DNA of 64,000 nt from Nitrospiraceae bacterium (GCA_019637075.1 JAHBWI010000007.1:96205-160204), one strand, 5' to 3'. Numbered from the stretch's first letter, positions 46,240-55,078 are shown. A program made the numbers and translations. The notes: generated from the letters alone by a model not told the origin.

Positions 46240-46347
46240 GTGGGATCTACGATACTCAAAACCCGGGGGTTTGTCTATGAACGAAAGCGGCAGCCGGAGG
46301 AGCCTGTGCCCGCTCCGGCCGAGCTTTGATAGGAATGGACGTGCCGA

Positions 46348-46764
46348 TTAGCGCTGATTGGCCTGGTCGCGCTTGCAGCTTTCGATGGCCAACATGCGCT
46401 GTCCAGCCGAGGCATCCTTTGGGATGCGGGCGGTACAGGCTTCGAGGCTATCGCCCTGTGTGCCGGAGGCGGAACGGTCTCCGCTCTTGGCGCTGGCAGT
46501 GCCGACCACTGCCTGACGAAGGGCTTCGTCGCGCTTGCAGCTCTCTTCGGCCACCATCCGGGTGCCGGCTGAACTGCCGGACGGAATGCGGGACAAGCAG
46601 GCTTGAAGCGCATCCGGTGCCTGGGCGCTCTTGACGGCTGAGCCCGCTGCGGCTCCCGATGCACTGCTTCCACCGGTCATGGCCGCTTCTTCGGTCGCGC
46701 ACGCACCGAGCATGAGGACGGATAAGGACAACAGGATCGCACTGGGTAATTGCAGATGCTTCAT
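46348..46764 (-). CDS. lipoprotein with two tandem cysteine motifs
   Basis: The 138-residue protein has a signal with lipobox MLGAC. The mature part holds two copies of a motif of about 35 residues: DALQACLSRIPSGSSAGTRM...ESCKRDEALRQ and DSLEACTARIPKDASAGQRM...ESCKRDQANQR. Each has two cysteines, so a disulfide within each copy is likely. An AAGGAGGAG sequence precedes the ATG. The family is unknown. It lies just upstream of tRNA-Arg on the same strand. Confidence 0.75.
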   Translation of the reverse strand: MKHLQLPSAILLSLSVLMLGACATEEAAMTGGSSASGAAAGSAVKSAQAPDALQACLSRIPSGSSAGTRMVAEESCKRDEALRQAVVGTASAKSGDRSASGTQGDSLEACTARIPKDASAGQRMLAIESCKRDQANQR

Positions 46765-46840
46765 GGACCACTCCTCCTTCTGGATCACAGCAATGGCGGG
46801 CACAGTACCATAAACCCACCCTCACTGGAAACACCTTCCT

Positions 46841-48223
46841 CTACCGGGATGCGCGTTTTGTTGGGCTCGGTTCTTGACCAAGGAGGGCCAGGCGGGAGGG
46901 GATTTGGGTGAGGAGATCCGAACGAACCTGGAAGACCCCTTGAAAACGGTGACCCACCGCATAGAGCAGACTGCCGACTTGGTTGCCAAGGGCCAAGCGG
47001 CCGATGACTTGACCGTTTCGGCCGGTCGCGATGAATTCCGCCACCGGCGCCACGAGACCGTATGGAGCCAATGCTCCGGTCTGCTTGAGAATACGCTCTT
47101 CCGCAGGCAAATTGACGATGCGGCTTACAACTAGATCGGCAACGTCCTGTCGGAGTTTGTCGGTTGGTTGATCCTCGAGCACCCAATCGTTTTGGTCACG
47201 GACGAGAACGTATTGTTCTTCTCGCGTCTTGACCGACAACATGGCGATGTCCGCAATGTCGGCGCCCAGCAGCCGTTTGTCCTGCAGAGCGAAGAGCTCC
47301 TTGGTGAGGTCCTTGATCGCGGTCGGGCTGATCTTGTAGATGGGGCCGTCGGCTGTCGTTTGGGCATAGGCCTCCCCGCTGGTCGGGTCGGCTTGATAGA
47401 GGCGTACGGTCTGATCAATCCCGGCCGCGTGCAACAGGACCTTCACCCTTGGCTTGGTCAGGGTTTTCGCAAGCGTCTCCCGCTCGGGGCCGGCATCGAC
47501 GACCGCTAACGCGCGAAGATCCTCGAGCCGGAACAGCAGAGCTTGAACTTCCGTACGGTCCGCCTCGGTTTCGATGGGATACCGGATCTTCCATTTCTTT
47601 TTCGGTTTCTCGTTGAGCGCATACAGCAGGATCTCGTTCGTCGGGTATGTCAGCCGAAGGCGTTCGATGTCCTGATGGGCGAATTGCAGCAGTTCTTTGC
47701 GACGGAAGGAGAGCAGCGTCAGGTTCAAAAAATCCTTGGGGGCTAGATCCGTCAAGAGGACGCTGTGATCAGACTCGCGCAGCACATAAAGAGTTGAAGA
47801 CAGCGGCCCGGCGTCGCCGATAGTGATCGTGTCCTGCTGTGAGCCGGCCGTAATGGTGACGACGGTGCTGGGATGATCCAATCCGAAGGGAGCCAGCGAG
47901 GCCGGCTTGGCTTCCACCACGCGCGAGACTTTTCCAACGATCAGGGCGCGAAGTAACGCTTGAACCTGTCTCCGATCCGCATCGGTTTGAATCGGTGCGG
48001 TGACTTTCCAACTCGAGGCTGCTTCACGTCCGAGCGTAACTTCACCTGAGAGGGTACGCACCGTCAGACCGGTAATGTCCTGCTCCGCAAACGAGAGGAG
48101 TTGCTTCGCCTGTACCTCTGAACTTTCAGCACTCCGTTTCTCGGGAAGCTCGATCCAATAGAGGTAGCCCCCAAGGCCCGCAAGCACCCCTGCCATCACG
48201 AAGGTCGGCCAATAACGTTTCAT
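46841..48223 (-). CDS. DUF4340-family exported or membrane protein
   Basis: The 460-residue protein has one N-terminal helix (YWPTFVMAGVLAGLGGYLYWI) and then two or three repeats of the DUF4340 type. Each has a strand-rich unit like LTVRTLSGEVTLGREAASSWKVTAPIQTDADRRQVQALLRAL and FAHQDIERLRLTYP...WKIRYPIETEADRTEVQALLFRL. DUF4340 proteins are commonly encoded beside GldG-like exporter genes, as here. It begins 4 bases after the GldG-like stop. The function is unknown; it may form an extracytoplasmic part of the exporter. Confidence 0.8.
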   Translation of the reverse strand: MKRYWPTFVMAGVLAGLGGYLYWIELPEKRSAESSEVQAKQLLSFAEQDITGLTVRTLSGEVTLGREAASSWKVTAPIQTDADRRQVQALLRALIVGKVSRVVEAKPASLAPFGLDHPSTVVTITAGSQQDTITIGDAGPLSSTLYVLRESDHSVLLTDLAPKDFLNLTLLSFRRKELLQFAHQDIERLRLTYPTNEILLYALNEKPKKKWKIRYPIETEADRTEVQALLFRLEDLRALAVVDAGPERETLAKTLTKPRVKVLLHAAGIDQTVRLYQADPTSGEAYAQTTADGPIYKISPTAIKDLTKELFALQDKRLLGADIADIAMLSVKTREEQYVLVRDQNDWVLEDQPTDKLRQDVADLVVSRIVNLPAEERILKQTGALAPYGLVAPVAEFIATGRNGQVIGRLALGNQVGSLLYAVGHRFQGVFQVRSDLLTQIPSRLALLGQEPSPTKRASR

Positions 48224-48227
48224 GGAA

Positions 48228-49751
48228 TTACAAGCGCCGCCGCTTCCGCCAGACCATGACGCCTGAAAGAATTGTAACGGCGGGGAGCAACAGCACCTGC
48301 ACATAGAGGAGGATTCGCTCCTGTAGCGGACTTGGAACGAAGGGGTGGAGCGCGGGATCTTTGGGCGTCAGCGACACGAGCTCGCGTTCTTCGGCCAGCC
48401 AGCCGATGGAGCGCAAAAAGAAATCGCTGTTGCCCGGGAAGTTGATATAGCCATTGCTGGCAAACGCCGAGTTCCCAACCACGACAATCGCTGGGCGCGG
48501 CTTACCCTCCTGCGGTGGCATTTTGGGGCTGAGCGCTGCAGCCATGGCCAGAGGGCCCTGCACGTCTTCCTTTTCACTGTAGCCGACAACCCGGCCCTTC
48601 ATATCGGTTTCGGCCCAACTGCGCGGCGACGTTCTGGCCAGGGGAACGTAATCCCAGTCCTTGCCGGTATCCTCATGAAAATTCACATGCTGCGCCAGCG
48701 GGAAGAGGACGGCTGCCGTCATCTCGTGCGTGATTTCATGCTCGGTGAAGGTGCGCACTAGAAGCGCGGTGAGGTCGCCCTGCGCCAGACGATCCTGAAG
48801 GTCCACGAGGACGCCGGGGCCCAAGTCCACACCCCACGCCTTCAAGAGATCGTCCAAGCCTGCCTGTGTATCCGGGTCGACGAGGGCCATGACGTGCCCG
48901 CCCTTCGCCACATAGGCCAGAATTCGGTCCTTCTCTTCCTTCGTAACGGGTCGGCGAGGGCCGGCTAAGACGAGCACGTCCGTATCGGCCGGTACCGCGA
49001 TCTCTTGCAGCAGCGTGACCGTACCGACCTCATACCCCTGTTTTTGCAGCGCTTCCTTGGTCAGGGCTAAGCCGCCTCGGTCCTTATCCTCAAGGCTGCG
49101 CTCGCCGTGTCCTTCGAGAAACAGAATGCGCTTTTTGCTGTCTTTCGACACCCGGATGAGCGCGCCCGTAATTTCCACCTCGGATGGAGAGGTGATCCGA
49201 ACCGATTGCGGGCCGCTTTCGAAGATCGCGGTATCGGTCCGGGTGATGCCGTAATTTTGGGCCACCTTCGGTTGCCGTTCCGGGTCGACGAACTGCACAC
49301 TCAATTTATGGCTGGCTTGCCGATAACTGTCCAGCCGTTCCTTGTAGCTCTGGTAGCCCGGATCCTTTTCTCGAGTGAAGACCGTGATTGAAACCTCCCG
49401 GGGGAGTCCTCTAAGCACGCGGTGGGTTTCCGGCGCCAAGGTGTAATTCTGGTTTTCCGAGAGGTCCCAGCGAACGGAATGGCGAGCGGCCAGAAAATTT
49501 ACGATGATCAAGATGCCCACAAAGAGCATGACGACCAGAGCACTGTGTGCTCCCGCCCTGGTGGAACGGCGCGTGGAGAAGGCCTTGAATTGCTCGAGGT
49601 GCGCAATAAAAAACCAGGTCAGGCAGAGAAGTGCCAGGGCCTCACAAAGTGTGACCAGCCACAGTTTGTCCGGCGCCAGGGTATATCCGATCATGCCGGC
49701 TAAGGCGAGCCCGGTACCGATCGCGCCTATGGGAAGGTTGTGCCGCGTCAT
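48228..49751 (-). CDS. GldG-like ABC transporter auxiliary protein
   Basis: The 507-residue protein has two or three N-terminal helices (residues 10-100) with NFLAARHSVRWDLSENQNYTLAPET. A large extracytoplasmic ABC_transp_aux region follows, with REVSITVFTREKDPGYQSYKERLDSYR and RILFLEGHGERSLEDKDRGG. One C-terminal helix precedes an Arg/Lys tail. It matches the GldG/Mtr-like partner of GldA/GldF exporters, first known from gliding bacteria but widespread. Its ATG overlaps the permease stop (ATGA), showing coupling. Confidence 0.85.
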   Translation of the reverse strand: MTRHNLPIGAIGTGLALAGMIGYTLAPDKLWLVTLCEALALLCLTWFFIAHLEQFKAFSTRRSTRAGAHSALVVMLFVGILIIVNFLAARHSVRWDLSENQNYTLAPETHRVLRGLPREVSITVFTREKDPGYQSYKERLDSYRQASHKLSVQFVDPERQPKVAQNYGITRTDTAIFESGPQSVRITSPSEVEITGALIRVSKDSKKRILFLEGHGERSLEDKDRGGLALTKEALQKQGYEVGTVTLLQEIAVPADTDVLVLAGPRRPVTKEEKDRILAYVAKGGHVMALVDPDTQAGLDDLLKAWGVDLGPGVLVDLQDRLAQGDLTALLVRTFTEHEITHEMTAAVLFPLAQHVNFHEDTGKDWDYVPLARTSPRSWAETDMKGRVVGYSEKEDVQGPLAMAAALSPKMPPQEGKPRPAIVVVGNSAFASNGYINFPGNSDFFLRSIGWLAEERELVSLTPKDPALHPFVPSPLQERILLYVQVLLLPAVTILSGVMVWRKRRRL

Positions 49752-50518
49752 TTCCACCGGGACGATTCAACAACGTGGTGTGCCAGGAACAGCATGAGTG
49801 CGGTGCCGCTGAGGTAATACGTGAGATCCTTGGTGTCGACGAGACCGCGGACCAGGTGGTCGAAGTGCTCCATGAACGAGAGATAGGACACGACGGCGCC
49901 CCCCGTGGTGTCACCCAGCAGCGAACCGAGTCCGGCCAGCAGCCAACACATGAGCAGGAGCCCGAAGCTCGTAAAGGCCGCTACAATCTGATTCTCAGTA
50001 ATCGACGAAGCAAACACACCGACCGCGAGGAAGAAGCCGCCGAGTAAGGCGAGGCCTAGATAACCCGTCAGTACCGGATACCACTCGAAGTCGCTGAATA
50101 ACGCCAGGGTGAAGGGGACGAGCCATGTCACTGCCAGCATTCCCAGGAAGACGAGATAGACGCTCAAGAATTTGCCCATGACGATCTCGACCGTGCGGAT
50201 CGGGGCCGTCATGAGGAACTCGAAGGTGCGGAGCTTCCGTTCCTCGGCGAAGAGCCGCATCGTCAGGATTGGGAGAATGAGCAATAGGACGAACCGCATG
50301 CTGGCAAACAGATTCCTGAAAACCAAGTCATTCAGGTTGATCTGCGCGGTCCCTCCCTGCATCTGCGCCAATTGAATCGCTTGCGCACCCGTGAAGACAA
50401 TATATAGATATGCAAGGAACCCGAAGGTGAGGAGGAACACGCCCCCAACGACATAGACGATGGGAGAGACGAAATAGGAACGGAGTTCTTTTCCAATGAT
50501 TGCTTGGACTGGTGTCAT
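49748..50518 (-). CDS. ABC-2-type permease (GldF-like)
   Basis: The 256-residue protein has six predicted helices, for example FVSPIVYVVGGVFLLTFGFLAYL, FVLLLILPILTMRLFAEERK and LGLALLGGFFLAVGVFASS. The front (AIIGKELRSYFVSPI) and the ERKLRTFEFLMTAPI loop are typical of ABC-2 permeases. It would pair with the ATPase encoded upstream and the GldG-like protein downstream. The substrate is unknown. Confidence 0.88.
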   Translation of the reverse strand: MTPVQAIIGKELRSYFVSPIVYVVGGVFLLTFGFLAYLYIVFTGAQAIQLAQMQGGTAQINLNDLVFRNLFASMRFVLLLILPILTMRLFAEERKLRTFEFLMTAPIRTVEIVMGKFLSVYLVFLGMLAVTWLVPFTLALFSDFEWYPVLTGYLGLALLGGFFLAVGVFASSITENQIVAAFTSFGLLLMCWLLAGLGSLLGDTTGGAVVSYLSFMEHFDHLVRGLVDTKDLTYYLSGTALMLFLAHHVVESSRWK

Positions 50519-50525
50519 CGGGGAC

Positions 50526-51491
50526 TCATGCCTCAGTCGCCGTCGCAGGATCGGCTTTTGTCACGCCGTCCTCATGCTGAGTCAGGCGGAGGAAGACATC
50601 TTCCAGTGTCATCGAGACGGTTTTCAGTTCGAGCAGGCTCCAACCCTGTTGGATGGCATACCTTGCAACCTCCTCGCGGAGATCTCGCCCGAGCTCACAT
50701 TCGATTAGGAAGGTGCCGGGCTCCGAGGCCGGGAGAATGTGTTGCACGCCCGGAACCGTCTGAAGGCGCTTCGCCGCGTCGGGCGGCGGGTTTCTGAGGG
50801 TGAGGCTGACTTTTTCAGAGCGACGCAGGCGCGCCGACAGTTGATCGGGTGTATCTTCGGCTACGATCCGCCCGCCGTTGATAATCACGACGCGCTGGCA
50901 GACTGCCGTTGCTTCCGGAAGGATGTGGGTACTCAAGATCACAGAATGGGATCCCGCCAGGCTCTTGATGAGTTCACGGATCTCGATGATCTGTTTCGGA
51001 TCAAGCCCCACGGTTGGCTCGTCTAGGATTAGGACGGGGGGATCATGTAACAGAGCCTGCGCGAGCCCCACCCGCTGCCTATAACCTCGCGAGAGGTTTG
51101 CAATTAATCGATGACGTACGGAGCCGATGGACAGCCGCTCCAGCACCCGGTCCATGGCGGATGACAGGGCCTTGCCGGTCAGTCCACGAAGTTTACCGAC
51201 GAAGGCAAGGTACTCGTGTACGGTGAGTTCCTGATAGACCGGTGGAGTTTCGGGCAAGTAGCCGATGTGTTTTTTGACCTCTTCTGTCTGATCAGCACAG
51301 TCAAAGCCTGCCACGCGTGCGGTGCCCTCAGTGGCCGGTATAAAGCAGGTCAGGATGCGCATCGTCGTGGTCTTCCCTGCCCCGTTCGGGCCGAGAAACG
51401 CCAGTACCTCTCCCTTGTCGACACGGAATGTCACACGGTCGATGGCAGTCAGGTTTCCGTACCGCTTGGTGATGTTCTGAACTTCAATCAT
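50526..51491 (-). CDS. ABC transporter ATP-binding protein (GldA-like)
   Basis: The 321-residue protein has Walker A GPNGAGKTT (residues 34-42), the Q-loop region GYLPETPPVY, signature LSRGYRQRVGLAQALL, Walker B VLILDEPTVGLD and the H-loop STHIL. A C-terminal regulatory extension of about 100 residues follows, as in GldA and other ABC-2 type ATPases. It is the first gene of the four-gene unit, 7 bases before the permease gene start. The gap 51492-51756 holds no clear site. Confidence 0.92.
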   Translation of the reverse strand: MIEVQNITKRYGNLTAIDRVTFRVDKGEVLAFLGPNGAGKTTTMRILTCFIPATEGTARVAGFDCADQTEEVKKHIGYLPETPPVYQELTVHEYLAFVGKLRGLTGKALSSAMDRVLERLSIGSVRHRLIANLSRGYRQRVGLAQALLHDPPVLILDEPTVGLDPKQIIEIRELIKSLAGSHSVILSTHILPEATAVCQRVVIINGGRIVAEDTPDQLSARLRRSEKVSLTLRNPPPDAAKRLQTVPGVQHILPASEPGTFLIECELGRDLREEVARYAIQQGWSLLELKTVSMTLEDVFLRLTQHEDGVTKADPATATEA

Positions 51492-51756
51492 GCGGTGGCG
51501 ACGGCGACGGACAGGGGCTGGATATAATCGTAGCGCTGACCGATTCGGCGTTTGGTGTGGTGAACCGGGCTGATATTACCGAGCAGCCTGAAGTCAGTCA
51601 AGAGAGAGACCCTCCTCAGTGATCCGCGCAGCGTGCGAAAACTCCCGTCTCCGACTTTACACTGCAATCAGTAACTGCTAAAGTTCCGCCACTTTTGCGC
51701 TGGAATTTTCCCGATAACCCAGTATGCCGGATTCGCCGGAATCAGATGAGGGTGTG

Positions 51757-52122
51757 ATGATGCAGTCCCGTTCGGCCTTGTTAGGACTACTGTTGGTTTC
51801 GGCGGTGTTGTGTGTGGGAGTTGCCGGCCTCGGTACGGTTTCCAACGCCGTCTATGCTGCGAATCCCAGCGCCCACGAAATCCGGGGAACGGTAGAGTCC
51901 GTTAGTGCAAACGACAGTCCTCCCGTGATCGTCGTGAAGGGCATGCGTGGTCCGAAGGAAGAGATCGTGGTCGGAGCCATTGTGAAACCCGGCACCCCTA
52001 TTCTTCGGGGAAAAAAGAAAACCACTCTGGAGCAGATTCGCCCCGGTGATAAAGTTACGATGAAATACAGCAAAAATCGGGAGGGCCTCACCGTGCGGTC
52101 AATCGTCATTCAGACACGGTAG
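51757..52122 (+). CDS. exported small protein of unknown function
   Basis: The 121-residue protein has a signal peptide (LLGLLLVSAVLCVGVAGLGTVSNAVYA) and a mature part of about 85 residues with a beta-rich pattern (HEIRGTVESVSANDSPPVIVVKGMRGPKEEIVVGAIVKPGTPILRG, KKTTLEQIRPGDKVTMKY). This resembles small OB- or DUF5666-like domains, but the family is not certain. I use the ATG at 51757 because of the nearby GAGG and the signal peptide. An upstream in-frame ATG at 51724 has no site. Confidence 0.72.
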   Translation: MMQSRSALLGLLLVSAVLCVGVAGLGTVSNAVYAANPSAHEIRGTVESVSANDSPPVIVVKGMRGPKEEIVVGAIVKPGTPILRGKKKTTLEQIRPGDKVTMKYSKNREGLTVRSIVIQTR

Positions 52123-52183
52123 GATCTCTGGGAGAAGAAGCGTCCGGTATATCGAGAGGATACAGGGAGGTACGAGGAATCCT

Positions 52184-52840
52184 ATGAGACGAGATCCTAA
52201 TCGCATTGGAGCGGCGATGCCACTGGTGTTGGGTATTCTGCTCATGGTGGGCTGTTCTGGAAAGGGCGACATCATTCCGGTTAACTTGGCGGTCAAGCCG
52301 GCAAAGGACGGCGCCGGTGCAACGGCGGCCGTGAAGCCGATGGCAGCTCCACGGGTGACCGTGGTGGCATTCGACGATGGTCGCACGGATCGCACCAAGG
52401 TTGGCACCCGCAACTCGTTGTGGGGTGGGGAGAGCTACTTCAATGTGCCGAGTGGAAGTGCGGGAGAAGAGACGGCGCAGGCGTTGGCCGATTACCTCAA
52501 GCGCAAGGGGTGGCAGGTGCAATACGCCAAGGTCGCTCCGCCGGTTTCCGACAACGGACCTGATATCGTATTGTCCGGCAAGATATTGGACATGGCCGTA
52601 GAGGCCAAGGGCGGGTTCATGTTTACGGATATCAGCGCTCGCAACAAGCTGACGATCCAGGGAAAGAATCGGAGCGACGACAGCTCGATCTCGGATACAG
52701 TCGCGCACTCCGGCACCTACAATGTATTTTGGTTCGAACCGCAGGACGGGGAGGATATACTTTCCGAGGTGTTGGAAAAGAACTTCGAACGGTTTGTCCT
52801 CAATACCAAGTTTGATGATAGAGCCATCCGTTTTCGTTGA
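52184..52840 (+). CDS. predicted lipoprotein, YajG-like
   Basis: The 218-residue protein has lipobox LMVGC (about residue 24). The mature sequence starts RVTVVAFDDGRTDRTKVGTRNSLWGGES and contains ETAQALADYLKRKGWQVQYAKV and DIVLSGKILDMAVEA. This pattern resembles YajG and related outer-membrane lipoproteins. A GGGAGGTACGAGG stretch precedes the ATG. A strong terminator follows directly, so the gene is the end of its transcript. Confidence 0.72.
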   Translation: MRRDPNRIGAAMPLVLGILLMVGCSGKGDIIPVNLAVKPAKDGAGATAAVKPMAAPRVTVVAFDDGRTDRTKVGTRNSLWGGESYFNVPSGSAGEETAQALADYLKRKGWQVQYAKVAPPVSDNGPDIVLSGKILDMAVEAKGGFMFTDISARNKLTIQGKNRSDDSSISDTVAHSGTYNVFWFEPQDGEDILSEVLEKNFERFVLNTKFDDRAIRFR

Positions 52841-52886
52841 TTCGACTCGACCGGATTGACTGGGAGAGAGTCGGGGCCGGTTTTGT

Positions 52887-52928
52887 ACAGCCGGGAGAGC
52901 CAAGAGGCTTTCCCGGCTGTCTTGTTTT
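52887..52928 (+). terminator. intrinsic terminator after the YajG-like gene
   Basis: ACAGCCGGGA (52887-52896) pairs with TCCCGGCTGT (52911-52920). Inner pairing GAGCC/GGCTT extends the stem to 15 bp, closed by an AAGA loop. A T-rich run TCTTGTTTT follows (52920-52928). Confidence 0.85.
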
Positions 52929-52957
52929 GGAACAGCCTTGGCCGGGGTAGCTGTTCC
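52929..52957. repeat. short inverted repeat after the terminator
   Basis: GGAACAGC (52929-52936) and GCTGTTCC (52950-52957) are complementary with a 13-base loop. The arm begins right after the terminator T-run. The remaining bases up to rlpA contain a promoter and a 188-base leader, with no gene. Confidence 0.4.
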
Positions 52958-52971
52958 ACTCAATTCTTCGG

Positions 52972-53000
52972 TTGACGCAGCCACGCTCCTCCTTTATATA
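52972..53000 (+). promoter_or_regulatory. candidate sigma70 promoter of rlpA with a long leader
   Basis: TTGACG (52972-52977), 17 bases, TATATA (52995-53000). Transcription would start near 53007, leaving about 188 untranslated bases before rlpA. Confidence 0.5.
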
Positions 53001-53194
53001 GGCGCGGTCAGCATGTAACGGAGCGCCAGACTCTCGGTTCCAAGCCCGCCCTTCATCATCTTCATGCTTTGGTAGGGCGTCTGCCTACTCGGACGGTATT
53101 GTTGGCGACCGGATTACTTCGTAGCCTGACGGAACGCGTTGACGGTTAGAGCCACAGTGACGTTCAACCTCAGGCTGATCGATGAGGTGCTTTC

Positions 53195-53854
53195 ATGGTG
53201 ACGATACTTCACACGCGTTCTTTCCGGAAGTCGGCTATTGCAGCACTCCCCCTTGCTGGCTGTCTCTTGCTCGGTGCCTGCTCTTCGATTCAGAAGGGCG
53301 AAATTCCGCTGGATATGGGGATTAGGGATCGCGGAGTCGCCTCCTGGTACGGCAAGGAATTTCACGGCAAGCAGGCGGCGAATGGTGAGATTTTTAACAT
53401 GATGACGTTCACCGCCGCCCATCGCAAGTTGCCGCTGGGTACGGTGGTGCGCGTTCTTAATTTGTCGAATGGTAAGACGGTGAAAGTGCGGATCAATGAC
53501 CGGGGGCCCTACATCGAAGGTCGAATGCTGGACTTGTCGTATGCCGCGGCCCGCGAGTTGGGGATGGTGGAAGTTGGAATCGCTCCGGTGCAGATTGAGG
53601 TGGTCGGCGATCATGGGCCGGTTATGCCGATTCCGGCGTCGATGATTCCCAGCGTGGCAGGGACTATCCTTAGAACGGACAGTGCCTCACCAGGTTCCTA
53701 TTCGCGTCGGTCCTCGGGCTACCACTCACCGGTGGTTCAGATTCGGGAAATGCCCAAAGAGGCCTTGTATGTCAGGCGCGAGCGCCGCATCGGCTCGATG
53801 CTGGCGGCGGATCACACCGCGCATAACACGGTTCCAGTCCTCGTCCTCTCGTAA
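53195..53854 (+). CDS. rlpA: RlpA-family septal lytic lipoprotein
   Basis: RlpA is a lipoprotein with a double-psi beta-barrel that cleaves or remodels peptidoglycan without stem peptides. The 219-residue protein has lipobox LLGACS near residue 28. The DPBB domain covers RGVASWYGKEFHGKQAANGE, FTAAHRKLPLGTVVRVLNL and RINDRGPYIEGRMLDLSYAAARELGM. The C-terminal SPOR domain of E. coli RlpA is absent; instead there is a basic, Ser/Arg-rich tail. It is a single gene with its own promoter. Confidence 0.92.
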   Translation: MVTILHTRSFRKSAIAALPLAGCLLLGACSSIQKGEIPLDMGIRDRGVASWYGKEFHGKQAANGEIFNMMTFTAAHRKLPLGTVVRVLNLSNGKTVKVRINDRGPYIEGRMLDLSYAAARELGMVEVGIAPVQIEVVGDHGPVMPIPASMIPSVAGTILRTDSASPGSYSRRSSGYHSPVVQIREMPKEALYVRRERRIGSMLAADHTAHNTVPVLVLS

Positions 53855-53879
53855 CCTGCATTTCGATTCTGCAGCTCAG

Positions 53880-53909
53880 TTGACAGTTCTCGACTCAGTT
53901 GTCTAGACT
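53880..53909 (+). promoter_or_regulatory. candidate sigma70 promoter with overlapping direct repeat
   Basis: TTGACA (53880-53885) is 18 bases from TAGACT (53904-53909). The 8-base sequence CTCAGTTG occurs at 53875-53882 and 53894-53901, overlapping the -35 and the spacer, which could form an operator. It would drive the small basic gene and the HEAT-repeat gene. Confidence 0.45.
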
Positions 53910-53984
53910 GCACAGTCCCGCAGCGGTGTGCTGCGCCGCTGCCTCTCTTTTGCTACGTGCCCAAAGCTGGAGGCTGAAACCGGA

Positions 53985-54197
53985 ATGGCGAAAAAAGCTG
54001 TGCGTGAATCGGACGAAACCAGGCTCAAGAAGAAACTGTCGGGGAAAAAGAAGGACGATGGCAACGGCAACGCGGTCCTTCGTCGTCTCCGCAAGCGCTT
54101 GAAGCGCACACAGCGAAAGCGTCGGGCGTTGGCGCTGAGGAAGAAGCATGCAGGGGGCAGTCAGAGTGACGGAAAGGCTGAGGGCGTTGCCAGCTAA
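53985..54197 (+). CDS. small, highly basic protein, 70 residues
   Basis: About 40 percent of residues are Lys or Arg (RLKKKLSGKKKDDGNG, RRLRKRLKRTQRKRRALALRKKH), so it may bind nucleic acid or an acidic partner. A GGAGG lies 11 bases before the ATG, rather far. The 3' end is 48 bases before the acidic HEAT-repeat gene. The family is unknown. The basic composition could also reflect a false frame, so confidence is moderate. Confidence 0.5.
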   Translation: MAKKAVRESDETRLKKKLSGKKKDDGNGNAVLRRLRKRLKRTQRKRRALALRKKHAGGSQSDGKAEGVAS

Positions 54198-54245
54198 CAC
54201 ATTGCAGACCGTCCAATTTTTCTCGTGGACAAGGGGAAGAGCGTT

Positions 54246-55067
54246 ATGAAAGACGAGCGTGAGATGGATCAGCCGCAAGAGACTGTGTCAGGCGTGCCTG
54301 CTGTCGATGAGGCCTTGACCGATCAGGTGTCTGATCAACTCTCTGCTTCGGCGGACGCGGGCATGTTGGAACCTGTTGATCCCGCTCAGGAGGTTGTCCT
54401 CGAAGAAGAGCAGGTCAAGGATGAAATCGATATCCAAATCGATCTCCTGAAAGATCCGGACTGGGTCGTTCGCCGTGAGGCCGCCATCACTTTGGGTGAG
54501 ATGGGTGATGAGCGGTGCGTCGACCCGCTGGCGCAGGCTCTCCGTGACGGCGACTGGCAGGTTCGTGAGGTTGCGATTGAAGGTTTGGGCCAGATTGGAT
54601 CGCCGGCCGTTGAGATTTTGCTCAAGTTACTTCGTGATTGGGACGTTAGGAAGTATGCGATTACGGCTCTCGGAAAGATCCGTGACGAACGTGTTCTTGA
54701 GCCGCTGATGCGGCAGCTCCATAACGACGAATTCAAAGACGACGCGACGGACGCGCTGGTCAATTTGGGTGAGCCGGCCGTGCCGGGCTTGATCAAGGCA
54801 TTGAAGGACAAGGATGAGCTGGTCCGTAAACAGGCTGTCATTGCGTTGGGTCGGATCAAGGCCGTTGAGGCGATCGATGCGTTGATCGAGATGCTCCAGG
54901 ACAAAGATTGGTTCACCAGGCTCACGGCCGCCGCGGCCCTCGAAGCGATCGGAGACGAGCGGGGACGCGATGCCATCAAGCCGCTGCTCAAGGATCCCGA
55001 TATGGTGGTCAAGATGCGGGTTGAGCGCATCTTGGCGAAGTGGAAGAAGCAAACAGCAAATGCCTGA
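54246..55067 (+). CDS. HEAT-repeat protein (PBS lyase-type repeats)
   Basis: The 273-residue protein has an acidic N-terminal part (about 60 residues, DQVSDQLSASADAGMLEPV and VVLEEEQVKDE). It then has about six HEAT/PBS-lyase-like repeats, such as DWVVRREAAITLGEMGDERCVDPLAQAL, DWQVREVAIEGLGQIG, DELVRKQAVIALGRI and DWFTRLTAAAALEAIGDERG. These form a superhelix that binds a partner. No catalytic residue is evident. I chose the ATG at 54246; an in-frame GTG at 54225 lacks a better site. A small basic protein is encoded just upstream. Confidence 0.85.
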   Translation: MKDEREMDQPQETVSGVPAVDEALTDQVSDQLSASADAGMLEPVDPAQEVVLEEEQVKDEIDIQIDLLKDPDWVVRREAAITLGEMGDERCVDPLAQALRDGDWQVREVAIEGLGQIGSPAVEILLKLLRDWDVRKYAITALGKIRDERVLEPLMRQLHNDEFKDDATDALVNLGEPAVPGLIKALKDKDELVRKQAVIALGRIKAVEAIDALIEMLQDKDWFTRLTAAAALEAIGDERGRDAIKPLLKDPDMVVKMRVERILAKWKKQTANA

Positions 55068-55078
55068 CCGCTTGCCGG

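Noticed and set aside
50642..50680. A TGGCAT...TTGCA sequence resembling a sigma54 promoter
   Set aside because: The GG-to-GC spacing is 8 instead of the required 10, and it lies inside the ABC ATPase gene.
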